Shown in pieces: positions 44,960-53,403 of a stretch of DNA of 64,000 nt. This DNA is from Fimbriimonadaceae bacterium (GTDB taxonomy: Bacteria; Armatimonadota; Fimbriimonadia; Fimbriimonadales; Fimbriimonadaceae), in NCBI GenBank assembly GCA_026129685.1, contig JAHCHO010000002.1, forward strand, positions 310,001 to 374,000. Direction: 5' to 3'. Position numbers and translations under genes: made by a program. How positions within the stretch are numbered: the first letter of the stretch is position 1; each line of letters opens with the position of its first letter. Under the pieces are notes generated by a model that was not told where the DNA came from, did not search any database, and saw only the letters and a list, made by a program, of their open reading frames with translations.

Positions 44960-46094
44960 TCCGCTCGCCCCGACCGTTTATCTGCGCCGCAACGCCGCGA
45001 AGACCCTACCGCTCGTTGGGGTCATCGTGTTCGCGGTGATGCTGATCGCGTGGATCGTGGCGCTTATGAACTCGATTCCGTACTCCGTCAAAACGGTGTA
45101 CAGCTATTCGCAGTACTCGCTCGGAGTCACGCCGCGTGGCGATCCCCTTATGACGCCGCGCCTGATCGAGACTTTTCGGAAGGAGTGCCCGGTGCCGATC
45201 GAGCGCCTCGTCGTCTGCCGGGGCAGCACGACGGTGGTCAAGAGCATCGTGGGGGACTGGCCGTTCGTGGTGTTCGGCCTCAGCCCCGTCGACCTCCAGT
45301 ACTTCCTGAAGAAGCACTTCACTTCGTCGATTGATGGTCGGGTTCCGAGGCCGGGGTCGGCGGAAGCGATCGTCAGCGAGCCCGTCGCGCGGAACCTGAA
45401 CCTCAAGATGGGCGACGTGCTACTGGGCCCGGACAAGACGGACGCATACTCGCCGGTGCCGGTGAAGATCGTGGGGATCGCCCAGTCCCCGGAGTGGATG
45501 ATCCTCACCGACCTCGAGTACCACAAGGAGAACCACTTTCCGCCGATCGACGTGTTCCTCGTGTTCGCGCGGAATCGGGAGGAGCAGTCCAAGCTCGACC
45601 ATTGGGCGGTGGATCGGTTCAAGGGCGAGCACACGCGGCTCTTCGCCTACCACGAATTGGAGAAGGACACGAACCAGATGTTCGCGACCCTCTACCAGAT
45701 CCTCAACGTGGTGATTCTGACCCTCGTCGCGGTCATCGCGCTGATGATGGGGATGCTGATGAACATCTACCAATCGCAGCGGCTGGTGGAGTTCGGCCTG
45801 TTGCAGGCGATCGGGTACACGCGGCGGCAACTCCTCGTCCGGTCGCTCAAGGAGACGTCGATCGTGATCGCGACGGGTTGGGTTCTCGGCGTGGTGGTGG
45901 CGCACCTGATGCTGCGGGTGGCGTACAAGGTCCTGATGGAGCCGAAGGCGTGGGGCCTCGACACGCTCGATCCGACGGCGTTCGCCTACACCTTGATCGT
46001 GCCTTCTTCGATCTTATTGGTGGGGTTCTTCACGGTGTTCCACCGTTTCCGAAAGTTCGACCCGGTCTCCGTCGTGGAACGGAGGCTCGTATGA
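44952..46094 (+). CDS. ABC transporter permease, FtsX/MacB type
   Basis: About 380 aa with four membrane helices: one near the N-terminus (PLVGVIVFAVMLIAWIVALM) and three at the C-terminus, with a periplasmic domain between, the FtsX layout. The first canonical start is the GTG at 45027, but that falls inside the first membrane helix. The frame continues upstream as LRNPLAPTVYLRRNAAKTL, a normal cytoplasmic lead-in, back to a CTG at 44952 that overlaps the RibD_C stop. I therefore propose CTG initiation; gene callers would give 45027. It pairs with the ATPase encoded next, overlapping it by 4 nt, in export or lipoprotein-release-like work. Confidence 0.8.
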   Translation: MRNPLAPTVYLRRNAAKTLPLVGVIVFAVMLIAWIVALMNSIPYSVKTVYSYSQYSLGVTPRGDPLMTPRLIETFRKECPVPIERLVVCRGSTTVVKSIVGDWPFVVFGLSPVDLQYFLKKHFTSSIDGRVPRPGSAEAIVSEPVARNLNLKMGDVLLGPDKTDAYSPVPVKIVGIAQSPEWMILTDLEYHKENHFPPIDVFLVFARNREEQSKLDHWAVDRFKGEHTRLFAYHELEKDTNQMFATLYQILNVVILTLVAVIALMMGMLMNIYQSQRLVEFGLLQAIGYTRRQLLVRSLKETSIVIATGWVLGVVVAHLMLRVAYKVLMEPKAWGLDTLDPTAFAYTLIVPSSILLVGFFTVFHRFRKFDPVSVVERRLV

Positions 46095-46744
46095 TCGAGT
46101 CGGTCGGGGCGAGCCTGGTGTACGAGGATCACGGGCGCGAGGTCTTCGCCTGTCGCGACGTGTCGCTCTCGGTTCGACCGGGGGAGTTCCTCGGGATTCT
46201 GGGCCCTTCCGGTTCGGGCAAGTCGTCCTTGCTGTACCTGCTGTCGGGGCTCAAGACGCCCTCGTTCGGGGCGGTGCTGTACGACGAGCGGGACCTCGCC
46301 TCGATGTCCGACGAGGAGAGGAGCCGTCTTCGCCGCCGCGAGTTCGGGTTCGTGTTCCAGCAGCCCTACTTGCTCGGCTACTTGACGGCGCTCGAAAACG
46401 CCTTCGTCGGGGAGCCGACCTCCGCTCGCCGCGACGAGGCGCTGGACCTCTTGGATCGGTTGGGACTGGGGGCGAAGGCGCACCGCCAGCCGCACGAACT
46501 GAGCGGCGGGGAGCGTCAGCGGGTGTGCGTCGCGCGGGCGCTGCTGGGCGAACCCCGGGTGATTTTCGCGGATGAGCCGACGGCGTCGCTGGACCATACC
46601 AACGGACTTCAGGTCGTCGGCATGCTGAACGCGATGCGCGGGGACGGGGCGCTGGTGATGGTCACGCACGACCCCTCGATGCTCGAGCGGGCCGACCGGG
46701 TCGTGAACCTGGTGGACGGCCAACTCGTCCGCCACGGCGAATGA
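46091..46744 (+). CDS. ABC transporter ATP-binding protein, MacB/LolD type
   Basis: A 217-aa single-domain ATPase. Walker A GPSGSGKSSL near residue 38, Q-loop FVFQQPYLL, signature LSGGERQRVCVARALL, and Walker B VIFADEPTASLD are all intact. It powers the FtsX-type permease encoded immediately upstream; the ATG at 46091 overlaps that stop (ATGA). Systems of this kind extract lipoproteins, export peptides or act mechanically on the envelope. No periplasmic adaptor gene is adjacent. Its stop abuts the stop of the convergent ku gene with no gap. Confidence 0.9.
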   Translation: MIESVGASLVYEDHGREVFACRDVSLSVRPGEFLGILGPSGSGKSSLLYLLSGLKTPSFGAVLYDERDLASMSDEERSRLRRREFGFVFQQPYLLGYLTALENAFVGEPTSARRDEALDLLDRLGLGAKAHRQPHELSGGERQRVCVARALLGEPRVIFADEPTASLDHTNGLQVVGMLNAMRGDGALVMVTHDPSMLERADRVVNLVDGQLVRHGE

Positions 46745-47584
46745 CTAGTTGAGGCTCGCGGCTTCGGCGGGGGGAGAGGCGAAGGGGTCGTCGTCGGCTT
46801 CGGCTTCCGTCTTCCTTTTGGCGGCGGCCTCGATGCTGGCGCGGAGGGCGTCCATCAGGTTGATCACCTTGGTCTCCGGCGCGGCCATCTCGGCGTTGAC
46901 GACCTCTTGGCCAGCGAGCTTGGCCTGAATGCGCTCCATGAGGGCCTCTCGGTAAGCGTCGCGATACTTCGTCGGCTCGAAAGACCCCGCCAGGAGATCC
47001 ACCAGCTTCTCCGCCATCGTCACTTCGAGGTCGTTCACCTCGACCTGGCTGAAGTCCACCTCGGCCGGGAGGGCGACCTCGTCGGGGTAGTGCAGCATTT
47101 CGAGCATGATCAGGCGGCCGTTCGAGCGGAGGGCGCAGAGGCACTCCTTTTGGCGGAGCGTGATCTTGCCGAGGGCGGTGACGTTCTTCTCCTCCAGCAC
47201 GCGCTTTAGGAGGGCGTAGGGCTTCGCCCCGGTCTCCTCGGGCTCCAGGTAGTAGGCCTTCTCGTAGTACACGGGGTCGATCTCCTCCGCCTTGACGAAC
47301 GCGGACACCTCGACCGTCCGTTTGCTGGGAACGGGCAATTCCTCGAGGTCCTCCTCGCTGAGGATCACGTACTGGTTTTTGGCGTACTCGTAGCCCTTGA
47401 CGATTTCCTCGTCCGTCACCTCACGGTCGGCCACCGGGGACCACTTCTTGTACTTGATGCGGCTGTTGGTCTCCTTGTGGAGTTGGTTCAGGGCGATGTC
47501 GTGGGTGCGCGTGGCAGTGAAGAGCTTCACCGGGATGCTGACGAGCCCGAAGCTGATGACGCCGTTCCAAATCGACCGTGCCAT
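46745..47584 (-). CDS. ku: Ku protein, non-homologous end joining
   Basis: A 279-aa bacterial Ku homolog that binds DNA double-strand ends as a ring-shaped homodimer and recruits LigD. MARSIWNGVISFGLVSIPVKLF is the hallmark N-terminus. HKETNSRIKYKKW near residue 38 and the central Ku core follow. EVVNAEMAAPETKVINLMDALRAS near 230 is the usual C-terminal region. The ATG at 47584 is chosen over an in-frame start 84 nt upstream because the conserved N-terminus begins there. No ligD is found in the window. Confidence 0.93.
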   Translation of the reverse strand: MARSIWNGVISFGLVSIPVKLFTATRTHDIALNQLHKETNSRIKYKKWSPVADREVTDEEIVKGYEYAKNQYVILSEEDLEELPVPSKRTVEVSAFVKAEEIDPVYYEKAYYLEPEETGAKPYALLKRVLEEKNVTALGKITLRQKECLCALRSNGRLIMLEMLHYPDEVALPAEVDFSQVEVNDLEVTMAEKLVDLLAGSFEPTKYRDAYREALMERIQAKLAGQEVVNAEMAAPETKVINLMDALRASIEAAAKRKTEAEADDDPFASPPAEAASLN

Positions 47585-47593
47585 GGGTCGTCC

Positions 47594-47623
47594 ATTATAG
47601 TCCACATTTGTCGGGGTGTTCAA
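47594..47623 (-). promoter_or_regulatory. Promoter of ku: TTGAAC, 18 bp, TATAAT
   Basis: Minus strand: TTGAAC at 47618-47623, 18-bp spacer, TATAAT at 47594-47599. The ATG of ku follows 9 nt after the -10, which leaves almost no leader and no room for a Shine-Dalgarno. Confidence 0.65.
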
Positions 47624-47690
47624 CCGTTCTCCTTTGCGATTCGTCGGGCCGATCGGGGCCAAAGGCATGCGGGGGTGCCGGGACCTGGGT

Positions 47691-47696
47691 TAGGAT
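47691..47696 (+). promoter_or_regulatory. -10-like hexamer TAGGAT before the protease gene
   Basis: TAGGAT is followed by 9 nt and the ATG at 47706, consistent with a leaderless mRNA. No -35 box is seen. Confidence 0.4.
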
Positions 47697-47705
47697 GTGC
47701 GTTCT

Positions 47706-48494
47706 ATGCACCGGTCCGCGTCCTCGCTCCTCGCAGCGGCTTGCGCCCTCGTGTTGCCCGCTCTTGGGTTGGGTCAGAAGTCGACGGCGCCCCGATTTCG
47801 GATGGTCGTCTCCGAGGGAGCGCGCGCCGACGCCGAGGCGTTGACGCCCGAAGTCCGTTCTGGCGTCGCGCGGGTCGAGCGGTTCTTCGGCAAGCCCTTT
47901 CCCCGGTCGTTCGTGGTCGAAGTCTTCGCGAGCCGGGCAGAGTTCGACGCGTTCGTCAAAAGGCGCGGATGGATGGAGCGTACCGAGCGCTGGATGGTCG
48001 CGTCGGGAGTGGCGGATCGGATGGTGATCCTGGCGCCCTCGGTCTGGCGCGCGGAGGCGGACGAGCACAACCCAGACGACCGGGAGCATGTTCGCGACTT
48101 GGTGGCCCACGAGTTGGTCCACGTCTACCACGGCCAGCACAACTCGAAGCCCGACTTCGACGGGATGGACGACATGGGCTGGCTGACCGAAGGACTGGCG
48201 GTTCTCGTCTCGGGCCAACTCGATCGGGAGCACCGGGGCCGCGCCCTCGAAGCGATCAAGGCGGGGACGGCGCCGGCCCGCCTCGCCGACGCCTGGTCGG
48301 GTCGCTACCGCTATGCAGTGTCCGGCTCGCTCGTCGCGTATGTGGACAGCCGGTATGGAAGGGACGCCCTTCGAAGACTGCTCCGGGCGACCACCACTGG
48401 CGACGCGATGCGAATGCTCAAGACGACGGAGACGCGACTCCTCGACGATTGGGTTCAGAGCGTTCGCGGGTCTTCGGGTTCGGTCGGAGAGTAA
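47706..48494 (+). CDS. Secreted gluzincin-like metalloprotease (peptidase MA-like)
   Basis: A 262-aa exported protein with a signal peptide (residues 1-23, ending ALGLGQ). The zinc motif HELVH (His135, Glu136, His139) and a downstream Glu162 in WLTEGLA match the gluzincin arrangement of the peptidase MA-like group. It lies in the MA-type domain with a following helix bundle. A periplasmic or secreted protease role is likely; the substrate is unknown. The ATG at 47706 is chosen because the signal peptide starts there and TAGGAT lies 9 nt before it. Its 3' end overlaps the end of the convergent lnt gene by 77 bp. Confidence 0.75.
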   Translation: MHRSASSLLAAACALVLPALGLGQKSTAPRFRMVVSEGARADAEALTPEVRSGVARVERFFGKPFPRSFVVEVFASRAEFDAFVKRRGWMERTERWMVASGVADRMVILAPSVWRAEADEHNPDDREHVRDLVAHELVHVYHGQHNSKPDFDGMDDMGWLTEGLAVLVSGQLDREHRGRALEAIKAGTAPARLADAWSGRYRYAVSGSLVAYVDSRYGRDALRRLLRATTTGDAMRMLKTTETRLLDDWVQSVRGSSGSVGE

Positions 48495-49848
48495 GCGCCC
48501 CGCGTCGCCAAGAACCGAACAGGGCAAGGGCACACCCGAGTCCGCACGGCCAAAGGAACCAGTCGCCCAAGGTCCGATAGAGGGTCCAGCGCCGCTCCGG
48601 GATGACGTCGGCGACCAGAATCTCATCGGTTCCGGATCCCCCCTCGGCGACGACCCTTCCTTGGGAGTCCGTGATCATCGAGTAAGCGGTGCCGTCCGCC
48701 CGGACCACCGGCACCCCTGCTTCGGCGGCGCGGAACGGCGTGTAGGCCGCATGAAACGCCTGCACGGTGCCGAAAGGAGCGACCGGGTCCTGGGTCGGGA
48801 GGAGGATCAGACCGACTTCCGGAAGAACGGCGGTGTCTCGGATAACGGCGGGGAAGCACGAATCGAAGCACACGTTGAGCCCGACGACGAGGCCGGAGAC
48901 GGGCACCGCAGTCGGGCGGTTGCCCGCCGCTCGAACGAACCGTTCGCCGCCGAAGGGCTTGCGCTTCGCGTAGCGGGGCGACTCGACACCCTGGTTGAAA
49001 AGGGCGGCCACGTTGTGGGGCAAGGGCTTCGCGTCGTCCTCGAAGGTGGTGAGGAAGGGGGGCTGACCAACCTCGCGCGAGAGATCGCGCAGGTCCTTGG
49101 TGTCGCCCCCCGGCGCGATCGCAAGGGCCGAGAGTTCCGGCCACACGACCAGTTCCGCGCCGAGTTCGCCTGCACGTTTGTTGCGGTTGGCGAGGTCATC
49201 GAGCGATCCCACCGGGGTTTGGAGGGCGGCGACGCGGACCGATCCTGCGACCGACCCCGGTCCGAAAGGAGCCAGGGTGACGACCAAGCCAATCAAGAGG
49301 ACGATCGCCGCCGCCTCCCGGCCCTTCCCCGCCGCCAGAAACTCGGCGAGCGACAGATTGGCGAGCCAGACGAGAAACGAAACCCCCCAGATTCCGGTCC
49401 AACTCGCCAGGTTCAGCATCGCGGGAACGCGGGCTTGGGTGAGGGCCAAGTGCGCCGGAAGGTAGAGGAGAAGGGCGGCCTCGAACAACACCGCCCAGGC
49501 CGCCACGAGAGCGGGTCGCCACTTGGAGCGACGAGTCGTCTCGGCCCAGACGCCGCACGCAAGTCCGCCCGCGACGCCGAACACGGCGAACCCGGCGTAG
49601 TTCCAGGCGGGACTCCCGTCCAGAAGCGACGGCCGGTAGAGCCAACCGAGACGGGTGAGGAGGGCGCCCGCCAACATCGCCGCCATGGCCAGACCGAATC
49701 CCCGTGCGAGCCCTCGCTCGCGCGACGCGATCAGCACGGGCACGAACGCCACCCAGCCGAACGGGTGCCAACCGACGGGGGGTAGCGCGAGCACCAGCAA
49801 CGTGGCGGTCAGGAGCACCGCTGCCGAAAGCACCGCAACCGTTCTCAC
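48418..49848 (-). CDS. lnt: Apolipoprotein N-acyltransferase
   Basis: About 476 aa with six or so N-terminal membrane helices, then a periplasmic nitrilase domain, the Lnt layout. The catalytic triad is visible as Glu in VVWPEL, Lys in YAKRKPFGGE and Cys in NVCFDSCFP. It would add the third acyl chain to lipoproteins at the outer face of the inner membrane, which agrees with the lipoproteins in the window. The GTG at 49848 is chosen; the frame runs on to an ATG at 49932 that would overlap the start of the divergent helicase gene. The last 25 codons overlap the protease gene on the other strand. Confidence 0.85.
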   Translation of the reverse strand: MRTVAVLSAAVLLTATLLVLALPPVGWHPFGWVAFVPVLIASRERGLARGFGLAMAAMLAGALLTRLGWLYRPSLLDGSPAWNYAGFAVFGVAGGLACGVWAETTRRSKWRPALVAAWAVLFEAALLLYLPAHLALTQARVPAMLNLASWTGIWGVSFLVWLANLSLAEFLAAGKGREAAAIVLLIGLVVTLAPFGPGSVAGSVRVAALQTPVGSLDDLANRNKRAGELGAELVVWPELSALAIAPGGDTKDLRDLSREVGQPPFLTTFEDDAKPLPHNVAALFNQGVESPRYAKRKPFGGERFVRAAGNRPTAVPVSGLVVGLNVCFDSCFPAVIRDTAVLPEVGLILLPTQDPVAPFGTVQAFHAAYTPFRAAEAGVPVVRADGTAYSMITDSQGRVVAEGGSGTDEILVADVIPERRWTLYRTLGDWFLWPCGLGCALALFGSWRRGALTLRPNPKTRERSEPNRRGVASPSS

Positions 49849-49913
49849 GTTACGCGATACGAAACTCGTGCGCGCCAGGTTGGTCGGATTCGCACCGCTC
49901 TTCGGCAAAGAAG

Positions 49914-49919
49914 TATGCT
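49914..49919 (+). promoter_or_regulatory. -10-like hexamer TATGCT upstream of the helicase gene
   Basis: TATGCT ends 11 nt before the ATG at 49931, giving a leader of about 4 nt if used. No -35 box is clear. Confidence 0.4.
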
Positions 49920-49930
49920 TCCGTCTACCC

Positions 49931-52003
49931 ATGAGCGACGCGCGCGCGATGATGGAGGCCGCGTTCGCGCGCCTCTCCGCGCGCGACGGGTACGTGGACC
50001 GGCCGAACCAACGCCAACTCGCTTGGCTCGTGTCGGACTGCCTGGACGAGGCGGCCAGCGGCGCGTTCGAAGCGCCGACCGGCCTCGGCAAGTCGCTCGC
50101 CGCCCTGATCCCGGCGATCGCCCACGCGATCGCGACGGGCAAACGAACCGTCGTCGCCACCTATACGAACGTTCTCGCCGAGCAGTACTGGCGGAAGGAC
50201 CTGCCGCTGGCGCTGAGTCTGTTCGACCTGGACGAGCCGCCGACGGTCGCCTTTCTCATCGGTCGCCAGCGGTACGCCTGCCTCGCCGAGATGGAGCAAG
50301 CCGATTTCCCTTGGTTTCCGGCCTACCGTTCGCGCGCCGAGATGGGACTGGAGTCGGAGTTTCGGGCGATGAGGCTCTTGCCCGGCGGCGAGGCGACGGG
50401 CGTTTGGCGGCGAGTGGCGGCGCCCCCGATCTGCCCGAGGCGCCTTTGCCCGCACTACGCGGCGTGCTACTACTACAAGGCGCGGCGCGAGGCCGAGAAA
50501 GCGACCGTCGTCATCACCAACCACAGCGTGGTCATGCAGGACGCGATGCTGAAGAAGGTGACGGACGGCGAGCAGACGATGCTCGGGGAGTACGACGCCC
50601 TGATCGTGGACGAGGCGCACGACTTCGCGCAGGCGGCGACGAACAGCCTCGAGTTCGAGTTGAGCGACTCGCGGCTGGGCATACTCCTGGGTCTCGCGGC
50701 GCGCATCGACGGGGCGATCGCGCCGTTGGCGGCGCGGACCCCCGACCGGCGACGTTGGGACATGGCGTACGGCGAACTGCGGCGCGACATCGAGCGGGTA
50801 CGGCGAGACGTGACCGCGCTGGCGACGGTGCCCTCGGGAATTCTCGCCGCCAGCCCCGACGACATCGCGGAGAGCCCGCCGATCAAGCGGTCCCGGTCGG
50901 AGGCGCCGCGCGCGCTCATCGAACGTCTGACGGAGGACGCGGCGGACTCGATCAACGACTTCGTGCGGAAGGTCGGCGAAACCTTGGCCGACTGGAGGGA
51001 GACGGACGCGCTCCCGGCGAGCCAGATTCGCGAGGCCACCGAAGCGATGAACGCTTACGGGGCGTACCTGCGCGAGTTCGCGATCGGTTGCCGCGAGATC
51101 TTCCGGCCCGAAGGGGTGGCGGTGAGCTACGTCGGCCACCCGACCAGCGGTCCGATCGTTCGGCGGGACGTGGTGGACCTCCGCGAACCGCTGACCGACC
51201 TTCTATGGTCCAAGACGCCGGGCGTGGTGTTCCTCTCGGCAACGCTGGCGGTGGACGGGGCGTTCGACTTCTTCGTAAAGCAGACGGGCGCCCGAGCCCA
51301 TTTCACGGAGGTGTTGGAGACGCCGTTCGACTACGCGAGCCAGTGCGCGGTGTACCTGTCGCCCGCCGGCCGCATCCCCGACCCTTCGGTGGCGCGCAAG
51401 GAGAACCGGGAGGACGCCTACTACGAGGCCCTCGCCTCGGAGATCGAGATGATCCTCGAGGCGATGGAGGGCCGGTCGCTCGTGCTGTTCCACAGCCGTC
51501 GGGAGATGGAGGAGACATTTCGCCGCATTTCGCCGCACCGCGACTACCCGGTGTACCTACAACGCTCGACGGGAGTGGCCTCGGTTGGGGAGCGGTTCCG
51601 GGAGGTCGTGCCGTCGTCGCTGTTCGCGGTACGTTCGTTCTGGACGGGGTTCGACGCCCCGGGGGAGACCTTGTCCTGCGTGGTCCTGGTACGGGTGCCG
51701 TTCGAGGTGCCGGTGGATCCGCCCCAGGTCGCTCGGCAGGCTTGGCTGCAATCGCTGGGCGAGTCGCCGTTCGCGACCCATACCTTGCCCCAGGCCAAGA
51801 TGATGATGCGGCAAGGGGCGGGGCGGCTCATACGGCGGGCGGAGGATCGGGGGGTGTTGGCGCTATTGGACCCCCGGTTGCGGACGAAGGGTTACGGCGA
51901 GGAGATTCTCGCCAACCTGCCGCGCGGGATGCGGACTTTCGCGGACGTCTACGACGCGATGGCTTGGGTTGGCTTGGAGCCAAGCCTGATCGGTGACGCA
52001 TGA
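49931..52003 (+). CDS. DinG/XPD-type ATP-dependent helicase with Fe-S cluster
   Basis: A 690-aa superfamily 2 helicase. Walker A is APTGLGKS (48-55) and the DEAH box is at 227-230. Four Cys at 117, 168, 173 and 179 (RYAC, then CPRRLC, then AAC) have the spacing of the XPD/DinG iron-sulfur cluster. The helicase C-terminal domain includes SFWTGFDAPGETL near 557 and QGAGRLIRR near 625. It would unwind 5'-tailed DNA or R-loops in repair. The ATG at 49931 gives the usual N-terminus; earlier in-frame starts run through the lnt region. The start shares the palindrome CATG with the possible upstream lnt start. Confidence 0.9.
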   Translation: MSDARAMMEAAFARLSARDGYVDRPNQRQLAWLVSDCLDEAASGAFEAPTGLGKSLAALIPAIAHAIATGKRTVVATYTNVLAEQYWRKDLPLALSLFDLDEPPTVAFLIGRQRYACLAEMEQADFPWFPAYRSRAEMGLESEFRAMRLLPGGEATGVWRRVAAPPICPRRLCPHYAACYYYKARREAEKATVVITNHSVVMQDAMLKKVTDGEQTMLGEYDALIVDEAHDFAQAATNSLEFELSDSRLGILLGLAARIDGAIAPLAARTPDRRRWDMAYGELRRDIERVRRDVTALATVPSGILAASPDDIAESPPIKRSRSEAPRALIERLTEDAADSINDFVRKVGETLADWRETDALPASQIREATEAMNAYGAYLREFAIGCREIFRPEGVAVSYVGHPTSGPIVRRDVVDLREPLTDLLWSKTPGVVFLSATLAVDGAFDFFVKQTGARAHFTEVLETPFDYASQCAVYLSPAGRIPDPSVARKENREDAYYEALASEIEMILEAMEGRSLVLFHSRREMEETFRRISPHRDYPVYLQRSTGVASVGERFREVVPSSLFAVRSFWTGFDAPGETLSCVVLVRVPFEVPVDPPQVARQAWLQSLGESPFATHTLPQAKMMMRQGAGRLIRRAEDRGVLALLDPRLRTKGYGEEILANLPRGMRTFADVYDAMAWVGLEPSLIGDA

Positions 52004-52037
52004 TGCGCAGAAGAAGGCGGCAGACCTGCGTCGGATC

Positions 52038-52113
52038 GTCATCCGGAGGAACGGAGGATTCCGGGAGGGCGGGCTGCTCTGGCGGGATTCTTCGCCACGC
52101 TCGGAATGACAGG
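52038..52113 (+). repeat. REP-like dispersed element, copy 2 (full form)
   Basis: The left end GTCATCCGGAGGAACGGAG matches the element at 4290; the right end reads, on the minus strand, TGTCATTCCGAGCGTGGCGA, so the two ends are imperfect inverted repeats. It lies between the convergent helicase and surface-carbohydrate genes and reaches to within 2 bp of the latter's stop. Confidence 0.65.
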
Positions 52114-52114
52114 G

Positions 52115-53374
52115 TCAGGGGGCTAGACCTGCCCATCGTGCTGTCCGCGCGGTGACCTCGTCCTGACCGAACCGGTCGTGCTCGGCGGCCTTGTCGGGGC
52201 GTCGGCCCATCGCCTTCTTGAGGGAGCGGGAGGCGACGCGGCCGAGGACGTCGAGGCGCGCGGCGGGCGAGACGCTCACGGAAGGCGCGTCGTGGTAGGT
52301 CGCGGCGAGGAAGTCGGCCATCCCTCGGATCGGGTCCGTCCGCAGCATCCGGTCGGTGGCCCACTGCCGCAACGCCGCGAAGGTCGGGTCGCCGCTCAAT
52401 ACGAAGTCGCGCAGTTCGCCAAGGCTTGGGAATCGAGGGACGTACTCGTACCAGGGGTGTTTGACGAACTCGGGCAACGGCAGGGGAGCGAGCATCGCGA
52501 TCGGCTTCTCGGCGATCGCCGCTTCGATAAGGCTGGTGCTGTAAGAGGACACGACCGCGTCGGAGGCGAGGATCCACTCCCGCACGGAACCGTCCTGAAT
52601 CACGCGCAACCCGGGTGGCGGGTCCCCGATCGCCTCCCGCAACTTGCCCATGAACCGCTCGCGCGGGGTGTAGGGGCGGGGGCGAAGGACGATCTCGAGA
52701 GAAGGGCCGGCGAGGTCGCGCAACCACTCGCACATCGTTCGTAACGACGCCCGAGCGAACTCGCGGAATCCCCAGCTCTCCTCCCGGCTCGCGCCGCGCG
52801 CGACCATCACCTCGAGGTGCGAGTCGGGATAGAACGCCGCGCCGTAGTTTTCCGCCACCAACAGCCAAGGCTTGTCGGGGTCGAGGCCGTGGCGCGCGGC
52901 AAGGGTCGGCTTGTCCTCGAAGTAGCGTCGGTACGGCTCGGTGTAGAGCCCGTAGACCGGGTTGCCGACCACGGTGACGAGTTCCGCGCGGACCCCGTAG
53001 CGCACGAGGAGGTCCCGGTAGAAGTCGCCCCAGGCGAAGTGCCGAACCTGGGTGCGCGCGAGTTCGCCGTGGGGAGTCTTGACCGACTCGTTGATGTTCT
53101 GGAGGACCTGTTCCCAGGCCAGGTTCACGTAACGGGCGTCGGGCCAGAGTTTGCGCGCGCGCCGGATCGGGCCGTCGTCGTCCTCGTAGAACCAGGGAAA
53201 CGCGACGACGCGCGGCGACCCGGCGGCGAGCATCCCTTCGTAGAGGTCGAACTTCGTGGATCGGACGGCGAGTTCGAGCCCGTGGCGTTCGCGGAGGAGG
53301 TGGCGGACGGCGCACATCACGTCGAGTTCGCGGGCGACGTGTTCGATGAAGACGACAAGGTGGGCGTTCGCCAA
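52115..53374 (-). CDS. Surface carbohydrate biosynthesis-type protein (glycosyltransferase-like)
   Basis: About 419 aa. The chain looks like the 'surface carbohydrate biosynthesis protein' group with a GT-B-like fold: an N-terminal LVVFIEHVARELDVMCAVRHLL, NLAWEQVLQNINESVK near residue 95, a VVGNPVYGLY turn, and a C-terminal VVSSYSTSLIEAAIAEKPI resembling nucleotide-sugar or CDP-alditol transferases. It is cytoplasmic, with no membrane segment. Only TTG codons (53374 or 53386) precede the conserved N-terminus; a TATCCT at 53386-53391 favours 53374. It lies 30 bp downstream of the GH76 gene in the same direction. Confidence 0.7.
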   Translation of the reverse strand: MANAHLVVFIEHVARELDVMCAVRHLLRERHGLELAVRSTKFDLYEGMLAAGSPRVVAFPWFYEDDDGPIRRARKLWPDARYVNLAWEQVLQNINESVKTPHGELARTQVRHFAWGDFYRDLLVRYGVRAELVTVVGNPVYGLYTEPYRRYFEDKPTLAARHGLDPDKPWLLVAENYGAAFYPDSHLEVMVARGASREESWGFREFARASLRTMCEWLRDLAGPSLEIVLRPRPYTPRERFMGKLREAIGDPPPGLRVIQDGSVREWILASDAVVSSYSTSLIEAAIAEKPIAMLAPLPLPEFVKHPWYEYVPRFPSLGELRDFVLSGDPTFAALRQWATDRMLRTDPIRGMADFLAATYHDAPSVSVSPAARLDVLGRVASRSLKKAMGRRPDKAAEHDRFGQDEVTARTARWAGLAP

Positions 53375-53403
53375 GGTCGCCCGCAAGGATACCGGCGCGG
53401 AGC

